Shown piece after piece: positions 9,037-20,366 of a DNA stretch of 64,000 nucleotides (positions are counted from its first letter, which is position 1; every line of letters begins with the position of its first letter). Origin of the DNA: Roseivivax isoporae LMG 25204 (lineage in GTDB: Bacteria; Pseudomonadota; Alphaproteobacteria; Rhodobacterales; Rhodobacteraceae); assembly GCF_000521865.1 (NCBI RefSeq), contig NZ_JAME01000008.1:62001-126000 (forward strand). Direction: 5' to 3'. The notes under the pieces are model-generated. The model was not told the origin of the DNA and searched no databases. It saw only the letters and a list, made by a program, of their open reading frames with translations. A program made the position numbers and the translations under genes.

Positions 9037-9627
9037 TCACGGCTTCGGCGCGTCGGCATTGCGCCCGGCAAGCAGCACGCTGATCGTGTAGGCCTTTTCC
9101 GGCGTGAGCCCGGCGAGGATGGCGGCCGCGGCCTCGGGCTTCATCCGGCCGAGGAACCCGGCGGCGAATTCCGGCGCCATCTCCTCGAAGAGCGCGGCGG
9201 CGTTCTTGGGCTTCATGCGCGCGTAGACATCGGTCAGTTGCGCGAGGTCGTTCTCCGCCGCGCTGCGGGCGATGTCGAGCGTCGCGCGCAGCTTCTCCTC
9301 CGCCTCGACAAGTGCCGTCATGCGCGCGTCGATCTGCGTCTCGGCGACCTTGAGCGCCTGCATGCGCAGCTGCATCTCGCGTTCGCGCTCCGCGAGGCGG
9401 GACTCGCGGGCGTCGAGCGCTTCGAGCAGGGCGGCGGCATCGATGTCGTCGGGCGCCTGACCGGGCCCGGGCTGCTCCTCGGCGGCGGTGGCGGGGCTCG
9501 CCAGGACCCGGTCGATGCCGCCCGCGAGCCGCAGCGCCGCCGAGGCCAGGAGGAGCGCCCCGATCACCGCGAGCGTGCCGCGCCCGCGCCGCGGCGCCCT
9601 GTCGCCGCGCTGCCGGCCCCGCGCCAT
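9037..9627 (-). CDS. MotE-like flagellar protein (MgtE N-terminal domain)
   Basis: A 196-aa protein. It has an N-terminal membrane or signal segment (about 18-40), an Ala/Pro linker, a coiled coil (about 68-130, repeated heptads with E/R) and a C-terminal MgtE_N-like helical domain (about 130-190: YARMKPKNAAALFEEM, then FLGRMKPEAAAAIL). This is the architecture of MotE proteins of alphaproteobacterial flagellar clusters, where MotE acts as a periplasmic chaperone or stator accessory. Its start overlaps the preceding 128-aa gene by 1 nt (TGATG), placing it in an operon after fliL. Confidence 0.75.
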   Translation of the reverse strand: MARGRQRGDRAPRRGRGTLAVIGALLLASAALRLAGGIDRVLASPATAAEEQPGPGQAPDDIDAAALLEALDARESRLAEREREMQLRMQALKVAETQIDARMTALVEAEEKLRATLDIARSAAENDLAQLTDVYARMKPKNAAALFEEMAPEFAAGFLGRMKPEAAAAILAGLTPEKAYTISVLLAGRNADAPKP

Positions 9628-10013
9628 CAGCGGGTCCGCCGGGCGAAGACCGGCGTCTCGGGCCCGGTGTCGCGGTCGGGACCGGGCGCGGGCCGCCGCT
9701 CGGGCGGAGGGCGATGGGTCGCGTCCTCGGCCGGCAGGTCGTGCATCGACGCCACGAGCAGTTCGAGCCGCCGCGCGACCTCCTCGGCCCGGGTGGTCAG
9801 CGCCTCGAGCGATCCCGACGACGCCCCCGCGGCCTGCTGGGCCGCGCCGAGCGTGCGCACGAGGTCGTCGACCTGCGCTGACAGCACCGCCACCGCGCCG
9901 CCCACCCCCGATTCGAGGTCGTTGAACCGTGTCAGCCGCCGCGCCAGAACGAAGCAGTAGAACCCCGCGCCGAGCGCGCCGGCGACCAGCAGGATATCGG
10001 CGATCAGTTCCAT
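9627..10013 (-). CDS. Conserved membrane-anchored flagellar-cluster protein
   Basis: A 128-aa protein with one N-terminal transmembrane helix (residues 4-24), then a helical, probably coiled-coil stretch (about 35-95) and a Pro/Arg-rich disordered tail. Short proteins like this (DUF6468/PflI-like) sit between fliL and motE in alphaproteobacterial flagellar operons. The PflI comparison is from memory of Caulobacter flagellar-positioning proteins and is only suggestive. It lies 10 bp after fliL and overlaps the motE-like start by 1 nt. Confidence 0.7.
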   Translation of the reverse strand: MELIADILLVAGALGAGFYCFVLARRLTRFNDLESGVGGAVAVLSAQVDDLVRTLGAAQQAAGASSGSLEALTTRAEEVARRLELLVASMHDLPAEDATHRPPPERRPAPGPDRDTGPETPVFARRTR

Positions 10014-10023
10014 GGTCCCTCCG

Positions 10024-10539
10024 TCAGTTCAGCACGAATTCGAGCACGAGAAGGTCGCGCACCTTGTCGCTGCCCACCACCAGCTGGACCCGGCGGGTCA
10101 GCTGCGCGCGGATCATCACGAGGGCCTCGCGCGCCTCGATGTCCGCGGGTTCGAGTGCGCGCAGGTAGCCGTTCATCGCGTCGAGCACCCGCGGCTCGAG
10201 CAGCCGCACCGCCTCCGCGTCCGCCTGCGGCACCTCGAGCGCGGCGCGGAACCGCAGGTGCCCGCCCGAGGGCCCGCTGCCCAGCGACACGAGGATCTGC
10301 GGCAGCTCGACGAACACCACGTCCGAGGCGGGCCGTCCCTCGACGTGCCCGGGCGCGACGTGCGCCTCGTCCTCGGGCGCGTGCGCGTCCGCTTTCTGGC
10401 CGCCCAGCGGCAGGAGACCCGAGGACACCGCGAAGAATCCGCCGCCGCCCCCCGCGAGCGCCAGCACGATGCCGAGGAGAAGCGGCAGCCTCGATTTCTT
10501 CTGCCCGGCCTCGGGCTGCGGTTCGGCGGCGTCGGTCAT
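10024..10539 (-). CDS. fliL: Flagellar basal body-associated protein FliL
   Basis: A 171-aa inner-membrane protein that surrounds stator units at the motor. It has an N-terminal cytoplasmic stretch, one transmembrane helix (about 18-40, LPLLLGIVLALAGGGGGFF) and a periplasmic FliL domain ending VVGSDKVRDLLVLEFVLN. The ATG at 10539 is chosen over one 42 bp upstream because MTDAAEP is directly followed by the anchor region. It is divergent from fliF with about 120 bp between starts, a region that includes a CtrA-type box. Confidence 0.9.
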   Translation of the reverse strand: MTDAAEPQPEAGQKKSRLPLLLGIVLALAGGGGGFFAVSSGLLPLGGQKADAHAPEDEAHVAPGHVEGRPASDVVFVELPQILVSLGSGPSGGHLRFRAALEVPQADAEAVRLLEPRVLDAMNGYLRALEPADIEAREALVMIRAQLTRRVQLVVGSDKVRDLLVLEFVLN

Positions 10540-10586
10540 GCGGCGTTCACCTCGTGTTCCCTGCCGCGGTGATAGCCGCAAATCAG

Positions 10587-10601
10587 CTAACCGATTGTTA
10601 A
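10587..10601. promoter_or_regulatory. CtrA-type box (CTAA-N7-TTAA) between fliL and fliF
   Basis: CTAA, seven bases, TTAA: one mismatch from the CtrA consensus. It is placed between the divergent fliL and fliF starts, where a flagellar class promoter is expected. CtrA control of flagellar genes is established in several alphaproteobacteria; here it is inferred from the motif. Confidence 0.55.
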
Positions 10602-10661
10602 GCGGGCTGAGTCACGGTGCCCGACGATCGAAGAAGTCGGTCGGGGGATTCGGAGGACGAG

Positions 10662-12287
10662 GTGCAGCAGGTGCTGAACGTCTGGGGCGGCCTTGGGCTG
10701 CAGCGCCGCATCCTGGTCGTGGCGGCGACGGTGGCCATGTTCGGGGCGGTGATCGGGCTCGCACGCTTCGCCGCGAGCCCGAACATGACGCTGCTCTACG
10801 CGGGGCTCGACGCGCCTTCCGCGGGCGAGGTCGTGGCGGCCCTCGATGCCCGCGGAGTGGTCTACGACGTCCGCGGCGGCGCCATCTTCGTGCCGGCGCC
10901 CGAGCGCGACGCGTTGCGCCTTACCCTCGCGGGCGAGGGCCTGCCCGCCAACGGTCCCGCAGGCTACGAACTGCTTGACGGCCTGTCGGGCTTCGGCACC
11001 ACGGCCCAGATGTTCGATGCCGCCTACTGGCGTGCCAAGGAGGGCGAGCTTGCCCGGACGCTGCTCGCCGCGCCGCACATCGCCGCGGCGCGCGTGCACA
11101 TCGCCTCGGGCACCGCGAACCCCTTCCGGCGCGGCGCGACGCCCACCGCGTCGGTGTCCGTCACGCCGTCGGGCGCCGCGCTCGACCCCGCGCAGGCGCG
11201 CGCCATCCGTTATCTCGTGGCCTCCGCGGTCCCGGGGCTCGATCCCGCGGGCGTCTCTGTGATCGACAGCCGGACAGGGCTCGTCGGCAGCGACGAGGAC
11301 GCGCTCGCCGGCGCTTCGGCCGAGGACCGCGCGGCGACGCTGCGCGACCGGGTGCAGCGGCTCGTCGAGGCGCGGGTGGGGCTCGGCAATGCCGTGGTCG
11401 AGGTCGCGGTCGACACCGTCACCGAGAGCGAGCAGATCCGCGAGCGTCGGCTCGACCCCGAGAGCCGCGTCGCCATCAGCACCGACACCGAGGAGCGGAC
11501 CGAGCAGGCGCAGGACCAGGGCGGCGGCGGCGACGTGACGGTCGCCTCGAACCTGCCCGACGGCGCTGCAGGCGGCGACCAGTCCTCGCAGAGCAACCAG
11601 GCGGAAACGCGCGAGCGCGTGAACTACGAGGTGTCCGAGACCACGCGCGAGGTGGTGCGGGCCCCGGGCATGGTCCGGCGGGTGACCGTCGCGGTGCTGG
11701 TCAACGGCCGCTACGAGCCGCAGGCCGACGGGCCCGCACTGTTCGTCCCGATCCCGGAGGAGGAGCAGGCGGCGCTGCGCGACCTCGTGGCGTCGGCCGT
11801 GGGCTTCGACGAGGCGCGCGGCGACCTCATCACCATCCGCTCGCTGCCCTTCGAGCGCCCGGAAGGGCTCGGGACCGAGGCGGTCGCGCCCGGATGGCTC
11901 GACGGCCTCGCGCTCGACCCGATGACGCTGATCCAGGTGGCGGTGCTGGCGCTCGTGGCGCTGGTCCTCGGCCTCTTCGTGGTGCGCCCGGTCCTGGCCG
12001 GCGGCGGCGGCACAGGCGTGCCCGCGCTCGCCGCGCCCGGTCAGGACGCGCCGCTCGACGGGGCGATCCTGCCTGATTTCGGCACCGCCGACGCGCTTTC
12101 GGGCCGGGACGTGGATTTCGGCAACCTGCCCATGCTGTCCCCGGGCTCCGGCGGCGGCGGTTTCGACCTGCCGGGCGAGATGCCCGAGGACCCGGTGGAA
12201 CGCCTGCGCGCCCTGATCGGCGAGCGCAAGGAGGAGGCGGTCGAGATCCTCCGCACCTGGCTCGACACCCGGGAGGGCGTGGAATGA
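10662..12287 (+). CDS. fliF: Flagellar MS-ring protein FliF
   Basis: Forms the membrane-embedded MS ring. With the GTG at 10662 it has 541 aa. That GTG follows GGAGG by 5 nt, giving the usual N terminus QQVLNVWGG; a GTG at 10617 would add 15 unconserved residues. A transmembrane helix lies near residues 16-38, followed by ring-building motifs, a disordered Gly/Gln-rich loop (about 285-330), a second transmembrane helix (about 435-460) and the C-terminal FliG-binding tail rich in acidic residues. It overlaps fliH by 4 bp (ATGA). Confidence 0.95.
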   Translation: MQQVLNVWGGLGLQRRILVVAATVAMFGAVIGLARFAASPNMTLLYAGLDAPSAGEVVAALDARGVVYDVRGGAIFVPAPERDALRLTLAGEGLPANGPAGYELLDGLSGFGTTAQMFDAAYWRAKEGELARTLLAAPHIAAARVHIASGTANPFRRGATPTASVSVTPSGAALDPAQARAIRYLVASAVPGLDPAGVSVIDSRTGLVGSDEDALAGASAEDRAATLRDRVQRLVEARVGLGNAVVEVAVDTVTESEQIRERRLDPESRVAISTDTEERTEQAQDQGGGGDVTVASNLPDGAAGGDQSSQSNQAETRERVNYEVSETTREVVRAPGMVRRVTVAVLVNGRYEPQADGPALFVPIPEEEQAALRDLVASAVGFDEARGDLITIRSLPFERPEGLGTEAVAPGWLDGLALDPMTLIQVAVLALVALVLGLFVVRPVLAGGGGTGVPALAAPGQDAPLDGAILPDFGTADALSGRDVDFGNLPMLSPGSGGGGFDLPGEMPEDPVERLRALIGERKEEAVEILRTWLDTREGVE

Positions 12288-12889
12288 GCGCGCTTGCGGA
12301 TCTGCTCGAGGACTTCGGGACGGTGGTCCCGTCCGGCGCCGGGCCCGCTTCGGGCGTCGACGCCGACGAGATCGCGCGCCGCGAGCTGCAGAGCTACGAA
12401 CAGGGCTACCGCGCCGGCCGGGACGACGCCGTGCGCGCGCAGGACGAGGACAGCACCCGCCTTGCCGGCGACTTCGCGCAGAACCTCAAGGACCTGTCCT
12501 TCACCTACCACGAGGCCTACAGCCACGTGCTGCGCGCGATGACGCCGCTCCTGCGCCAGATCGTCGAGACGATCCTGCCGGTGGCGCTGCACGACGGGCT
12601 CGGCGCGCACGTGGCGGCCGAACTCGAGCAGGTGGCTGCCCGCTGCGGGGGTCTCGCGGCGGAGGTGGCCGTCGCGCCGGAATCGCTCGCCGCCGTGGCG
12701 CCGTTCCTCGCACGCGATTTCGGCTTCCCGGTCGACCTCGTGCCGGATGCGAGCCTGCGCGAGGGGCAGGCCGAGCTGCGCCTGCCCGACCGCGAGCAGC
12801 GCATCGACCTCGACGGGATCGCCGAGGGGCTGCGCACCGCCATCGCGGCGTTCCGCCCGGACATGCATGAGGAGCGAGCCTATGGATGA
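12284..12889 (+). CDS. fliH: FliH-like flagellar export regulator
   Basis: A 201-aa soluble protein in the position of fliH, which binds and regulates the export ATPase FliI and links it to FliN. The N terminus is acidic and variable; the middle is helical (YEQGYRAGRDDAVRAQDEDS), as in the FliH/HrpE group. Identity rests on position between fliF and fliN plus general composition, because FliH proteins diverge strongly. It overlaps fliF by 4 bp and fliN by 8 bp. Confidence 0.75.
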   Translation: MSALADLLEDFGTVVPSGAGPASGVDADEIARRELQSYEQGYRAGRDDAVRAQDEDSTRLAGDFAQNLKDLSFTYHEAYSHVLRAMTPLLRQIVETILPVALHDGLGAHVAAELEQVAARCGGLAAEVAVAPESLAAVAPFLARDFGFPVDLVPDASLREGQAELRLPDREQRIDLDGIAEGLRTAIAAFRPDMHEERAYG

Positions 12890-13175
12890 CTTCCCGTCGC
12901 AGGATGGTCCGGCACGCCAGGACGCCCGCGCGCTTTCGGCGGTCCCGATCGAGGTCACGGTGTCGGTCGGGCGCGCGCGCCCGCTGATCCGCGACCTGCT
13001 GCAGATCGACGAGGGCTGCGTGCTGGTCCTCGACAAGCGGCTCGACGATCCGGTCGAGCTGTTCGTGGGGGACCGCCTCATCGGCATGGGTGTGCTGGAG
13101 GTCGTTGAGGAGGACGGCCAGTCGCGCCTCGCCGTGCGGCTGACCGAGGTGGCCGACCTGCGGGCCACGGTCTGA
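12882..13175 (+). CDS. fliN: Flagellar motor switch protein FliN
   Basis: A 97-aa C-ring protein consisting mainly of the SpoA/SurE domain (about 20-95: VPIEVTVSVGRARPLIRDLL, then DDPVELFVGDRLIGMGVLEV). It controls rotation and docks the FliH-FliI export complex. The start at 12882 lies inside the end of fliH (8-bp overlap), preceded by GGAGCG. It is followed after 5 bp by fliP. Confidence 0.92.
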   Translation: MDDFPSQDGPARQDARALSAVPIEVTVSVGRARPLIRDLLQIDEGCVLVLDKRLDDPVELFVGDRLIGMGVLEVVEEDGQSRLAVRLTEVADLRATV

Positions 13176-13180
13176 CCGCG

Positions 13181-13930
13181 ATGGCCGCCCCGTGCCGGGA
13201 TGCCGGCCGCGCCCTCGGACTGGCCGCGCTCGCGCTGGCCGTCGCCGCCGTGCCCGCCGGGGCGCAGGAGATCACGCTCGATCTCGGGCAGGGCGGCTCG
13301 CTCACCGGCACGTCGATCCAGCTCATCGCGCTCATCACGCTCTTGAGCCTCGCGCCCGGCATCGCCATCATGATCACCTGCTTTCCCTTCATGGTGACCG
13401 TGCTCGCGATCCTGCGCCAGGGAATCGGGCTGCAGCAATCGCCGCCCAACATGCTGATCGTCAGCCTCGCCCTGTTCCTGACCTGGTTCGTGATGGAGCC
13501 CGTGTTCACCGAGGCCTACGCGGCGGGCGTCGTGCCGCTCGTGGCCGAGGAGGTCGACCTGCGCACGGCCTTCGACGCCGCGATGGTACCGTTCCGCGAC
13601 TTCATGGCGGCGCGCGTCGATCCCGAGACCTTCGCCGCCATGGCCGACCTGCGACCCGACGCGGCCGGCACCCCGCTCGCCCCCGCCGCGCCGCTCTCGG
13701 TCCTCGTGCCGAGCTTCCTGCTGTCCGAGATCGCCCGCGCCTTCCAGGTCGGTTTCCTGATCTTCCTGCCGTTCCTCGTGATCGATCTCGTGGTGGCGGC
13801 GATCCTCATGGCCATGGGCATGATGATGGTGCCGCCCGCCATCGTGTCGCTGCCCTTCAAGCTTGCCTTCTTCGTGCTGGCCGACGGCTGGTCGCTCCTC
13901 GCGGGAAGCCTCGTGCGCAGCTACTTCTGA
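13181..13930 (+). CDS. fliP: Flagellar type III export gate protein FliP
   Basis: A 249-aa core export-gate subunit. It has a cleavable-looking signal sequence (ending AVPAGAQE), then the family hallmark LLSLAPGIAIMITCFPFMV, QQSPPNMLIVSLALFLTWFVM and a C-terminal hydrophobic hairpin (FQVGFLIFLPFLVIDLVVAA). Gate partners FliQ and FlhB are not in the window; fliR begins at the right edge, so the export genes are split between two loci. It is the last gene of fliF-fliH-fliN-fliP. Confidence 0.95.
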   Translation: MAAPCRDAGRALGLAALALAVAAVPAGAQEITLDLGQGGSLTGTSIQLIALITLLSLAPGIAIMITCFPFMVTVLAILRQGIGLQQSPPNMLIVSLALFLTWFVMEPVFTEAYAAGVVPLVAEEVDLRTAFDAAMVPFRDFMAARVDPETFAAMADLRPDAAGTPLAPAAPLSVLVPSFLLSEIARAFQVGFLIFLPFLVIDLVVAAILMAMGMMMVPPAIVSLPFKLAFFVLADGWSLLAGSLVRSYF

Positions 13931-14027
13931 ACCCGCGCGGCGCCGGTGCGGCCCGCTTGCCCTTTCATTCTGCGCGCTATCCTGTATCCCGCCGGCCACA
14001 ATGCGACCTGCAACCGGAGGGATTGCC

Positions 14028-15632
14028 ATGGCAGACCGGACCGAGCCGCCCGGGACCTACGACCTGTTCATCATCGGCGGGGGCATCAACGGCTGCGGCA
14101 TCGCGCGGGACGCGGCCGGCCGCGGCCTGAACGTGGGGCTGGCCGAGATGAACGACCTCGCCTCCGCCACCTCCTCGGCATCGACCAAGCTGTTCCACGG
14201 CGGGCTGCGCTATCTCGAATATTTCGAGTTCCGCCTCGTGCGCGAGAGCCTGATCGAACGCGAGACCCTGATGCGCGCCATGCCGCACATCTCCTGGCCC
14301 ATGCGCTTCGTGCTGCCGTTCCACCGCGACATGCGGTTCGAGTCCTCGACGCCGACCTCGAAGCTCCTGAACACGGTGATGCCGTGGATGAAGGGCCGCC
14401 GGCCGTCCTGGCTGATCCGGCTCGGCCTCTTCCTCTACGACAATCTCGGCGGGCGCGAGATCCTGCCCGGCACCCGCACGCTCGACCTCACCCGCGCGCC
14501 CGAAGGCCGGCCGCTCAAGGAGCGGTTCCGACACGCCTACGAATATTCCGATTGCTGGGTGCAGGATTCGCGCCTCGTGGTGCTGAACGCCCGCGACGCC
14601 GAGGCGCGCGGCGCCGACATCCTGACCCGCACCCGCGTCACCGTGGCCGAGCGCGACGGTGACCACTGGCGGATCGGGCTCGCCGACCGCGAGACCGGCG
14701 CGACCCGCACGGTGACCGCGAGGATGCTGGTCAACGCGGGCGGCCCCTGGGCGGGCGAGATCATCCGCGGCGTCGTGCGGTCGAACGCGACCGACACCGT
14801 GCGCCTCGTGCGCGGCAGTCACATCGTCTGCCGCAAGCTCTACGAGCACGACAAGTGCTACTTCTTCCAGGGCACCGACGGGCGGATCGTCTTCGCCATC
14901 CCCTACGAGCAGGACTTCACCCTGATCGGCACCACCGACAGCGAGCAGGACGATCCCGACCGCCGCCCGGAATGCACCCCCGAGGAGCGCGACTACCTGA
15001 TCGCCTTCGCCAACGCGTATTTCCGCGAGGAGCTGACCGCCGACGACGTTGTGTGGTCCTATTCCGGCGTGCGCCCGCTCTACGACGACGGCGCCTCCTC
15101 GGCGACCGCGGCCACCCGCGACTACACCCTCAAGGTCGACGATGCGGGCGGCGCGCCGCTTCTCAACATCTTCGGCGGCAAGATCACCACCTACCGGCGG
15201 CTCGCGGAATCCGCGCTCGACAGGATCGCGCCGTTCTTCCCCGGCCTCAAGGGCAAGTGGACCGCGGGGGTGACCCTGCCGGGCGGCGACTTCAAGGTCG
15301 TCGAGACGCGCGGCAAGATCGAGGACCTGGCCGAGGCCTATCCCTTCCTCGGCCACCGCTGGGCCGAGCGGATGATCCGCCATTACGGCACCGAATCCTG
15401 GACCATCCTCGGCGACGCGCGGGAGGCGGCCGATCTCGGGCGCGATTTCGGCCACACGCTCACCGAGGCCGAGGTGCGCTGGCTCATGACCCGCGAATAT
15501 GCCCGCACCGCCGAGGACGTTCTCTTCCGCCGGACGCGGCTCGGCATCCGCGCCACCGAGGCCCAGATTGCGGATCTCGACGGCTGGATGCAGGATGCCC
15601 GCGCGGAGCATGGCGCGCACGCCGCGCAGTAG
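14028..15632 (+). CDS. glpD: Aerobic glycerol-3-phosphate dehydrogenase
   Basis: A membrane-associated flavoenzyme oxidising glycerol-3-phosphate to dihydroxyacetone phosphate and passing electrons to quinone. It has 534 aa, the family length. The N-terminal FAD-binding loop is [20 protein letters not shown]; the substrate-site stretch [16 protein letters not shown] and the C-terminal cap are also present. The ATG at 14028 follows GGAGG by 7 nt. It pairs with glpK 50 bp downstream, forming a glycerol catabolic unit; no glpF or glpR is adjacent. Confidence 0.97.
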   Translation: MADRTEPPGTYDLFIIGGGINGCGIARDAAGRGLNVGLAEMNDLASATSSASTKLFHGGLRYLEYFEFRLVRESLIERETLMRAMPHISWPMRFVLPFHRDMRFESSTPTSKLLNTVMPWMKGRRPSWLIRLGLFLYDNLGGREILPGTRTLDLTRAPEGRPLKERFRHAYEYSDCWVQDSRLVVLNARDAEARGADILTRTRVTVAERDGDHWRIGLADRETGATRTVTARMLVNAGGPWAGEIIRGVVRSNATDTVRLVRGSHIVCRKLYEHDKCYFFQGTDGRIVFAIPYEQDFTLIGTTDSEQDDPDRRPECTPEERDYLIAFANAYFREELTADDVVWSYSGVRPLYDDGASSATAATRDYTLKVDDAGGAPLLNIFGGKITTYRRLAESALDRIAPFFPGLKGKWTAGVTLPGGDFKVVETRGKIEDLAEAYPFLGHRWAERMIRHYGTESWTILGDAREAADLGRDFGHTLTEAEVRWLMTREYARTAEDVLFRRTRLGIRATEAQIADLDGWMQDARAEHGAHAAQ

Positions 15633-15682
15633 CGCCCGCGCACGGAACAAGACTGACGGACCAGGAAGGAAGGGGAGGAGCG

Positions 15683-17170
<1,488 letters not shown>

Positions 17171-17211
17171 GCCCCGCGGCCGGCGGCGGGGGTGCCGCGC
17201 GGCCCCCCGTC

Positions 17212-17262
17212 CTTCTTCTTGGCGGAAATATCCCGGGGAGCGCGAGGGGCTGGCCCCTCGCG
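17212..17262 (-). repeat. Dispersed hairpin-GGATATTT repeat, copy A
   Basis: Read on the minus strand: a hairpin (9-bp stem CGCGAGGGG/CCCCTCGCG) followed by CCGGGATATTT and then CCGCCAAGAAGAAGG. It lies between the converging 3' ends of glpK and atf and starts 13 bp after the atf stop in the direction of atf transcription, so it may also terminate. Copies with the same two modules occur near 20.4, 32.5, 33.9 and 37.8 kb. Confidence 0.85.
17241..17262. terminator. Bidirectional hairpin between glpK and atf
   Basis: Perfect 9-bp GC-rich stem with loop CTGG between converging genes; symmetric, so it could serve both. In the atf direction the ATATTT of the repeat follows about 9 bp later, a weak substitute for a T-tract. 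Confidence 0.6.
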
Positions 17263-17275
17263 TCCGGCCTCGGGA

Positions 17276-18652
17276 TCAGGCGGTCCCGAGGACCTTCTGC
17301 ACGGCCTTCGCCGTCTTGCCGGCCACCTCGTCGGCTTCCGCCTCGGTCAGGCAGAAGGGCGGGGCAAAGCCCAGGATGTCGCCCTGCGGCATCGCCCGCG
17401 CGATGATCCCCTCCTCGAGGAGCGCCGCCGCGACCTGCGGGCCCACCTTGTCGGCGGCGTCGAAGAACGTGCGGCTCTCGCGGTCCTTCACGAACTCGAC
17501 CGCGCAGAGCATGCCCTCGCCGCGCACCTCGCCCACATGGGCATGGCCGCCCACCGCGTCCCGCATCGCGCGGTTGAGGTAGGCGCCGTTCCGGCCGGCC
17601 TGTGCCACGAGGCCCAGCTCGTCGATGAGCTTCAGGTTCGCGACGCCCGCCGCGGCGCCGATCGGGTGCGCCGAGTAGGTCCAGCCGTGGCCGATCGGGC
17701 CGTTCTCGTCGGTGCCCTGCTCGAGGACCTTCCACATCCGGTCCGACACGATCGAGCCCGAGAGCGGCGCGTACGCCGAGGTCAGGCCCTTGGCGATGGT
17801 CATGAGGTCGGGCCGCAGCCCGTAATGCTCCGAGCCGAACATCGAGCCGAGCCGGCCGAACCCCGTCACCACCTCGTCGGCGATCAGCAGGATGTCGTGG
17901 CGCTCCAGCACCTCCTGGATCGCGGCCCAGTAGCCCGCGGGCGGCGGCACGATGCCCCCCGTGCCCAGCACCGGCTCGCCGATGAAGGCGGCGATGGTGT
18001 CGGCGCCCTCGCGGGCGATCAGCGCCTCGAGCTCGGCCGCGCAATGGGCCACGAACTGCGCCTCGGTCATCGACGTGTCGTCGCGGCGGAAATAGTAGGG
18101 CGCCTCGGTGTGCAGCACGCGGTCGAGCGGCAGGTCGAACTTCCGGTGGAAGAGGTGCAGCCCTGTCAGCGAGCCGGTCATCAGGCCCGAGCCGTGATAG
18201 CCGCGCTGGCGCGAGATGATCTTCTTCTTCTCGGGCCGGCCGAGGATGTTGTTGTAGTACCAGACGAGCTTGATGTTCGTCTCGTTCGCGTCCGACCCCG
18301 ACAGGCCGAAATAGACCTTGGACATGTGGTCGGGCGCGCGGTCGAGGATCATCTTCGCGAGCGTGATCGACGCCTCGGTGCCGTGGCCCACATAGGCGTG
18401 GTAGTAGGCGAGCTCGCGCGCCTGGTCGGCGATCGCCTCGGCGATCTCGGGGCGGCCGTAGCCCACGTTCACGCAGTAGAGGCCCGCGAAGGCGTCGAGC
18501 AGCCGGTGCCCGTCGCGCGTCTCGATGTGGCAGCCCTCGCCGCCGCGGATCACCCGCTGGGGCGCGGTGCCGCGGGCGAACTCCGCGAGGTGGGTCGAGG
18601 GGTGGAAAAAGCTCTCGCGGTCCCAGGCCTCGAGCAGGTCGTTCTTCAGCAT
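17276..18652 (-). CDS. atf: Class III aminotransferase (Atf of ectoine-type catabolic cluster)
   Basis: A PLP-dependent omega/4-aminobutyrate-type aminotransferase of 458 aa. D259-E260 ([11 protein letters not shown]) and PLP lysine K288 (TIAKGL) are present. In the marine Rhodobacteraceae ectoine cluster (eut genes-asnC-ssd-atf), Atf is proposed to transaminate 2,4-diaminobutyrate to aspartate semialdehyde. Gene order here matches, so that role is the leading inference. Putrescine-, taurine- or GABA-pyruvate aminotransferase activity cannot be excluded, as these families look alike. It follows ssd by 74 bp. Confidence 0.85.
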   Translation of the reverse strand: MLKNDLLEAWDRESFFHPSTHLAEFARGTAPQRVIRGGEGCHIETRDGHRLLDAFAGLYCVNVGYGRPEIAEAIADQARELAYYHAYVGHGTEASITLAKMILDRAPDHMSKVYFGLSGSDANETNIKLVWYYNNILGRPEKKKIISRQRGYHGSGLMTGSLTGLHLFHRKFDLPLDRVLHTEAPYYFRRDDTSMTEAQFVAHCAAELEALIAREGADTIAAFIGEPVLGTGGIVPPPAGYWAAIQEVLERHDILLIADEVVTGFGRLGSMFGSEHYGLRPDLMTIAKGLTSAYAPLSGSIVSDRMWKVLEQGTDENGPIGHGWTYSAHPIGAAAGVANLKLIDELGLVAQAGRNGAYLNRAMRDAVGGHAHVGEVRGEGMLCAVEFVKDRESRTFFDAADKVGPQVAAALLEEGIIARAMPQGDILGFAPPFCLTEAEADEVAGKTAKAVQKVLGTA

Positions 18653-18726
18653 GTCGTCGTCCTCGTCGTCGGAAAGTCGGGGAATGGCGGGGGGCGCCGG
18701 CGGGCGCCCCCCGCGGTGCCGCCGGG

Positions 18727-20211
18727 TCAGGCCCAGTCGCGGCAGACGTACTTGATCTCGGTGAACGCCTCGAGCCCCTGGCGGGCGCCCTCGCGCCCGA
18801 GCCCCGACTGCTTCATGCCGCCGAAGGGGATGGGCGCGCCGGTCACCTTGGTGCGGTTCACCGCGACCATGCCGAAGTTCAGCGCGCGGCTGACCCGGTA
18901 GATGCGGCGGGGATCCATCGAGTGCACGTAGGCGACAAGGCCGTATTCGGTGGCGTTGGCGCGGGCGACCACCTCCTCCTCGGTGTCGAAGGGCAGGAGC
19001 GCCGCGACCGGTCCGAACGTCTCCTCGTGCAGGATCGCCGCGTCCGCGGGCACGTCCGCCAGAACCGTCGGCGCGTAGAAGAGCGGGCCGAGATCGAGCC
19101 GGCCGCCCCCGCACAGGAGCCGCGCGCCCTTTTCCATCGCGTCGGCCACGTGGGCTTCCTGCTTCTGCACCGCCTTCTCGTTCATGAGCGGGCCGATGTC
19201 CGGGTCGTCCATGCCGCGCCCGACGGTCAGCGCTTTGGTCGCGGCGACGAATTTCTCGACGAAGGCGTCGTAGATCGGGCGCTCGACGAAGATGCGGTTC
19301 GCGCCGAGGCAGTCCTGCCCCGAGGTCGCGAACTTGGCCTTCATGGTCTCCTCGACCGCCTGGTCGAGGTCCGAGCCCTTGAAGACGATGACCGGTGCGT
19401 GGCCGCCGAGCTCCATGATCAGCGACTTCACGGTGTCGGCGCATTGCCGGTAGAGCAGCCGGCCGACCTCGGTCGAGCCGGTGAAGGACAGGACGCGCAC
19501 CCGCGGATCGGCGCACCAGGGTGTCACGATCTCGGGCGCGTCGCCGGTGACAACGTTGAAGACGCCCGGAGGGAAGCCCGCGCGCTCGGCGAGCTCGGCC
19601 AGCGCCAGCGCCGAGAACGGCGTCTCGGCCGAGGGATGGCAGACCACGGTGCAGCCCGCGGCGAGCGCCGCGGCGGCCTTGCGCGTCAGCATGGCGGTCG
19701 GGAAGTTCCAGGGCGTGATCAGCGCGGCGACGCCCACCGGCTCGCGCCAGAGCTCGACCTCGGCATCGGGCAGGTGCGAGGTCACGCCCTCGATGTTCGG
19801 GCGGCGCGTCTCCTCGGCGTAGAACTCGACGAAATCGGCGGCATAGGCGATCTCGCCGCGCGCCTCGGAAACCGGCTTGCCCTGCTCGTACACCATCAGC
19901 CGCGCGAGGTCCTCCTGGTGCTCCATCATGAGTTCGTACCAGCGGCGCAGGAGGCGCGCGCGCTCCTGCGGCAGGGTCAGCGACCAGCTGGCGAAGGCCG
20001 CGTCGGCCACGTCGACCGCCTCGCGCGCCTCGGCGCCGGACATGCGCGCCACCTCGCCCAGCCACGCGCCGGTGCCGGGATCGGTCACGTCGAAGGCCGC
20101 GCCGGAGGCGGCGCTGCGCCACTTGCCGCCCACATAGGCAAAGCTGCGCACGAGCCGGGCGTCGTCGAGGCCCGCGAGCGGCGATTTCGGGAAGGTGTCG
20201 TGCAGGGTCAT
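18727..20211 (-). CDS. ssd: NAD(P)-dependent semialdehyde dehydrogenase (Ssd/GabD type)
   Basis: An aldehyde dehydrogenase of 494 aa. [10 protein letters not shown] forms the cofactor pocket, FTGSTEVG the Rossmann loop, E267 the general base (MELGGHAP) and C301 the nucleophile ([12 protein letters not shown]). It is closest in look to succinate-semialdehyde dehydrogenases. In ectoine clusters Ssd is thought to oxidise aspartate semialdehyde to aspartate after Atf. It is separated from asnC upstream by 204 bp with a strong hairpin and a dispersed repeat, so it may have its own promoter. Confidence 0.9.
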   Translation of the reverse strand: MTLHDTFPKSPLAGLDDARLVRSFAYVGGKWRSAASGAAFDVTDPGTGAWLGEVARMSGAEAREAVDVADAAFASWSLTLPQERARLLRRWYELMMEHQEDLARLMVYEQGKPVSEARGEIAYAADFVEFYAEETRRPNIEGVTSHLPDAEVELWREPVGVAALITPWNFPTAMLTRKAAAALAAGCTVVCHPSAETPFSALALAELAERAGFPPGVFNVVTGDAPEIVTPWCADPRVRVLSFTGSTEVGRLLYRQCADTVKSLIMELGGHAPVIVFKGSDLDQAVEETMKAKFATSGQDCLGANRIFVERPIYDAFVEKFVAATKALTVGRGMDDPDIGPLMNEKAVQKQEAHVADAMEKGARLLCGGGRLDLGPLFYAPTVLADVPADAAILHEETFGPVAALLPFDTEEEVVARANATEYGLVAYVHSMDPRRIYRVSRALNFGMVAVNRTKVTGAPIPFGGMKQSGLGREGARQGLEAFTEIKYVCRDWA

Positions 20212-20295
20212 GGCGGCCTCCGTCTGTCCGATGGCGGCACCATGGCCCGGGCGCGCCAGAGGAGGTGACCAAAGATCGCCCCCCGGGCAGTGAAG

Positions 20296-20325
20296 TCCTC
20301 TGGCAGGGGCGCGCCCGGCAGAGGA
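20296..20325. terminator. Strong hairpin between asnC and ssd
   Basis: Outer 7-bp arms TCCTCTG/CAGAGGA enclose an inner palindrome GGGCGCGCCC (20307-20316). It lies in the asnC-ssd gap and could attenuate read-through. No T-tract is present. Confidence 0.45.
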
Positions 20326-20366
20326 TTCGTCCGGTGCGGGCGGTGCCTGCGGGACGCCTCCGGCGG

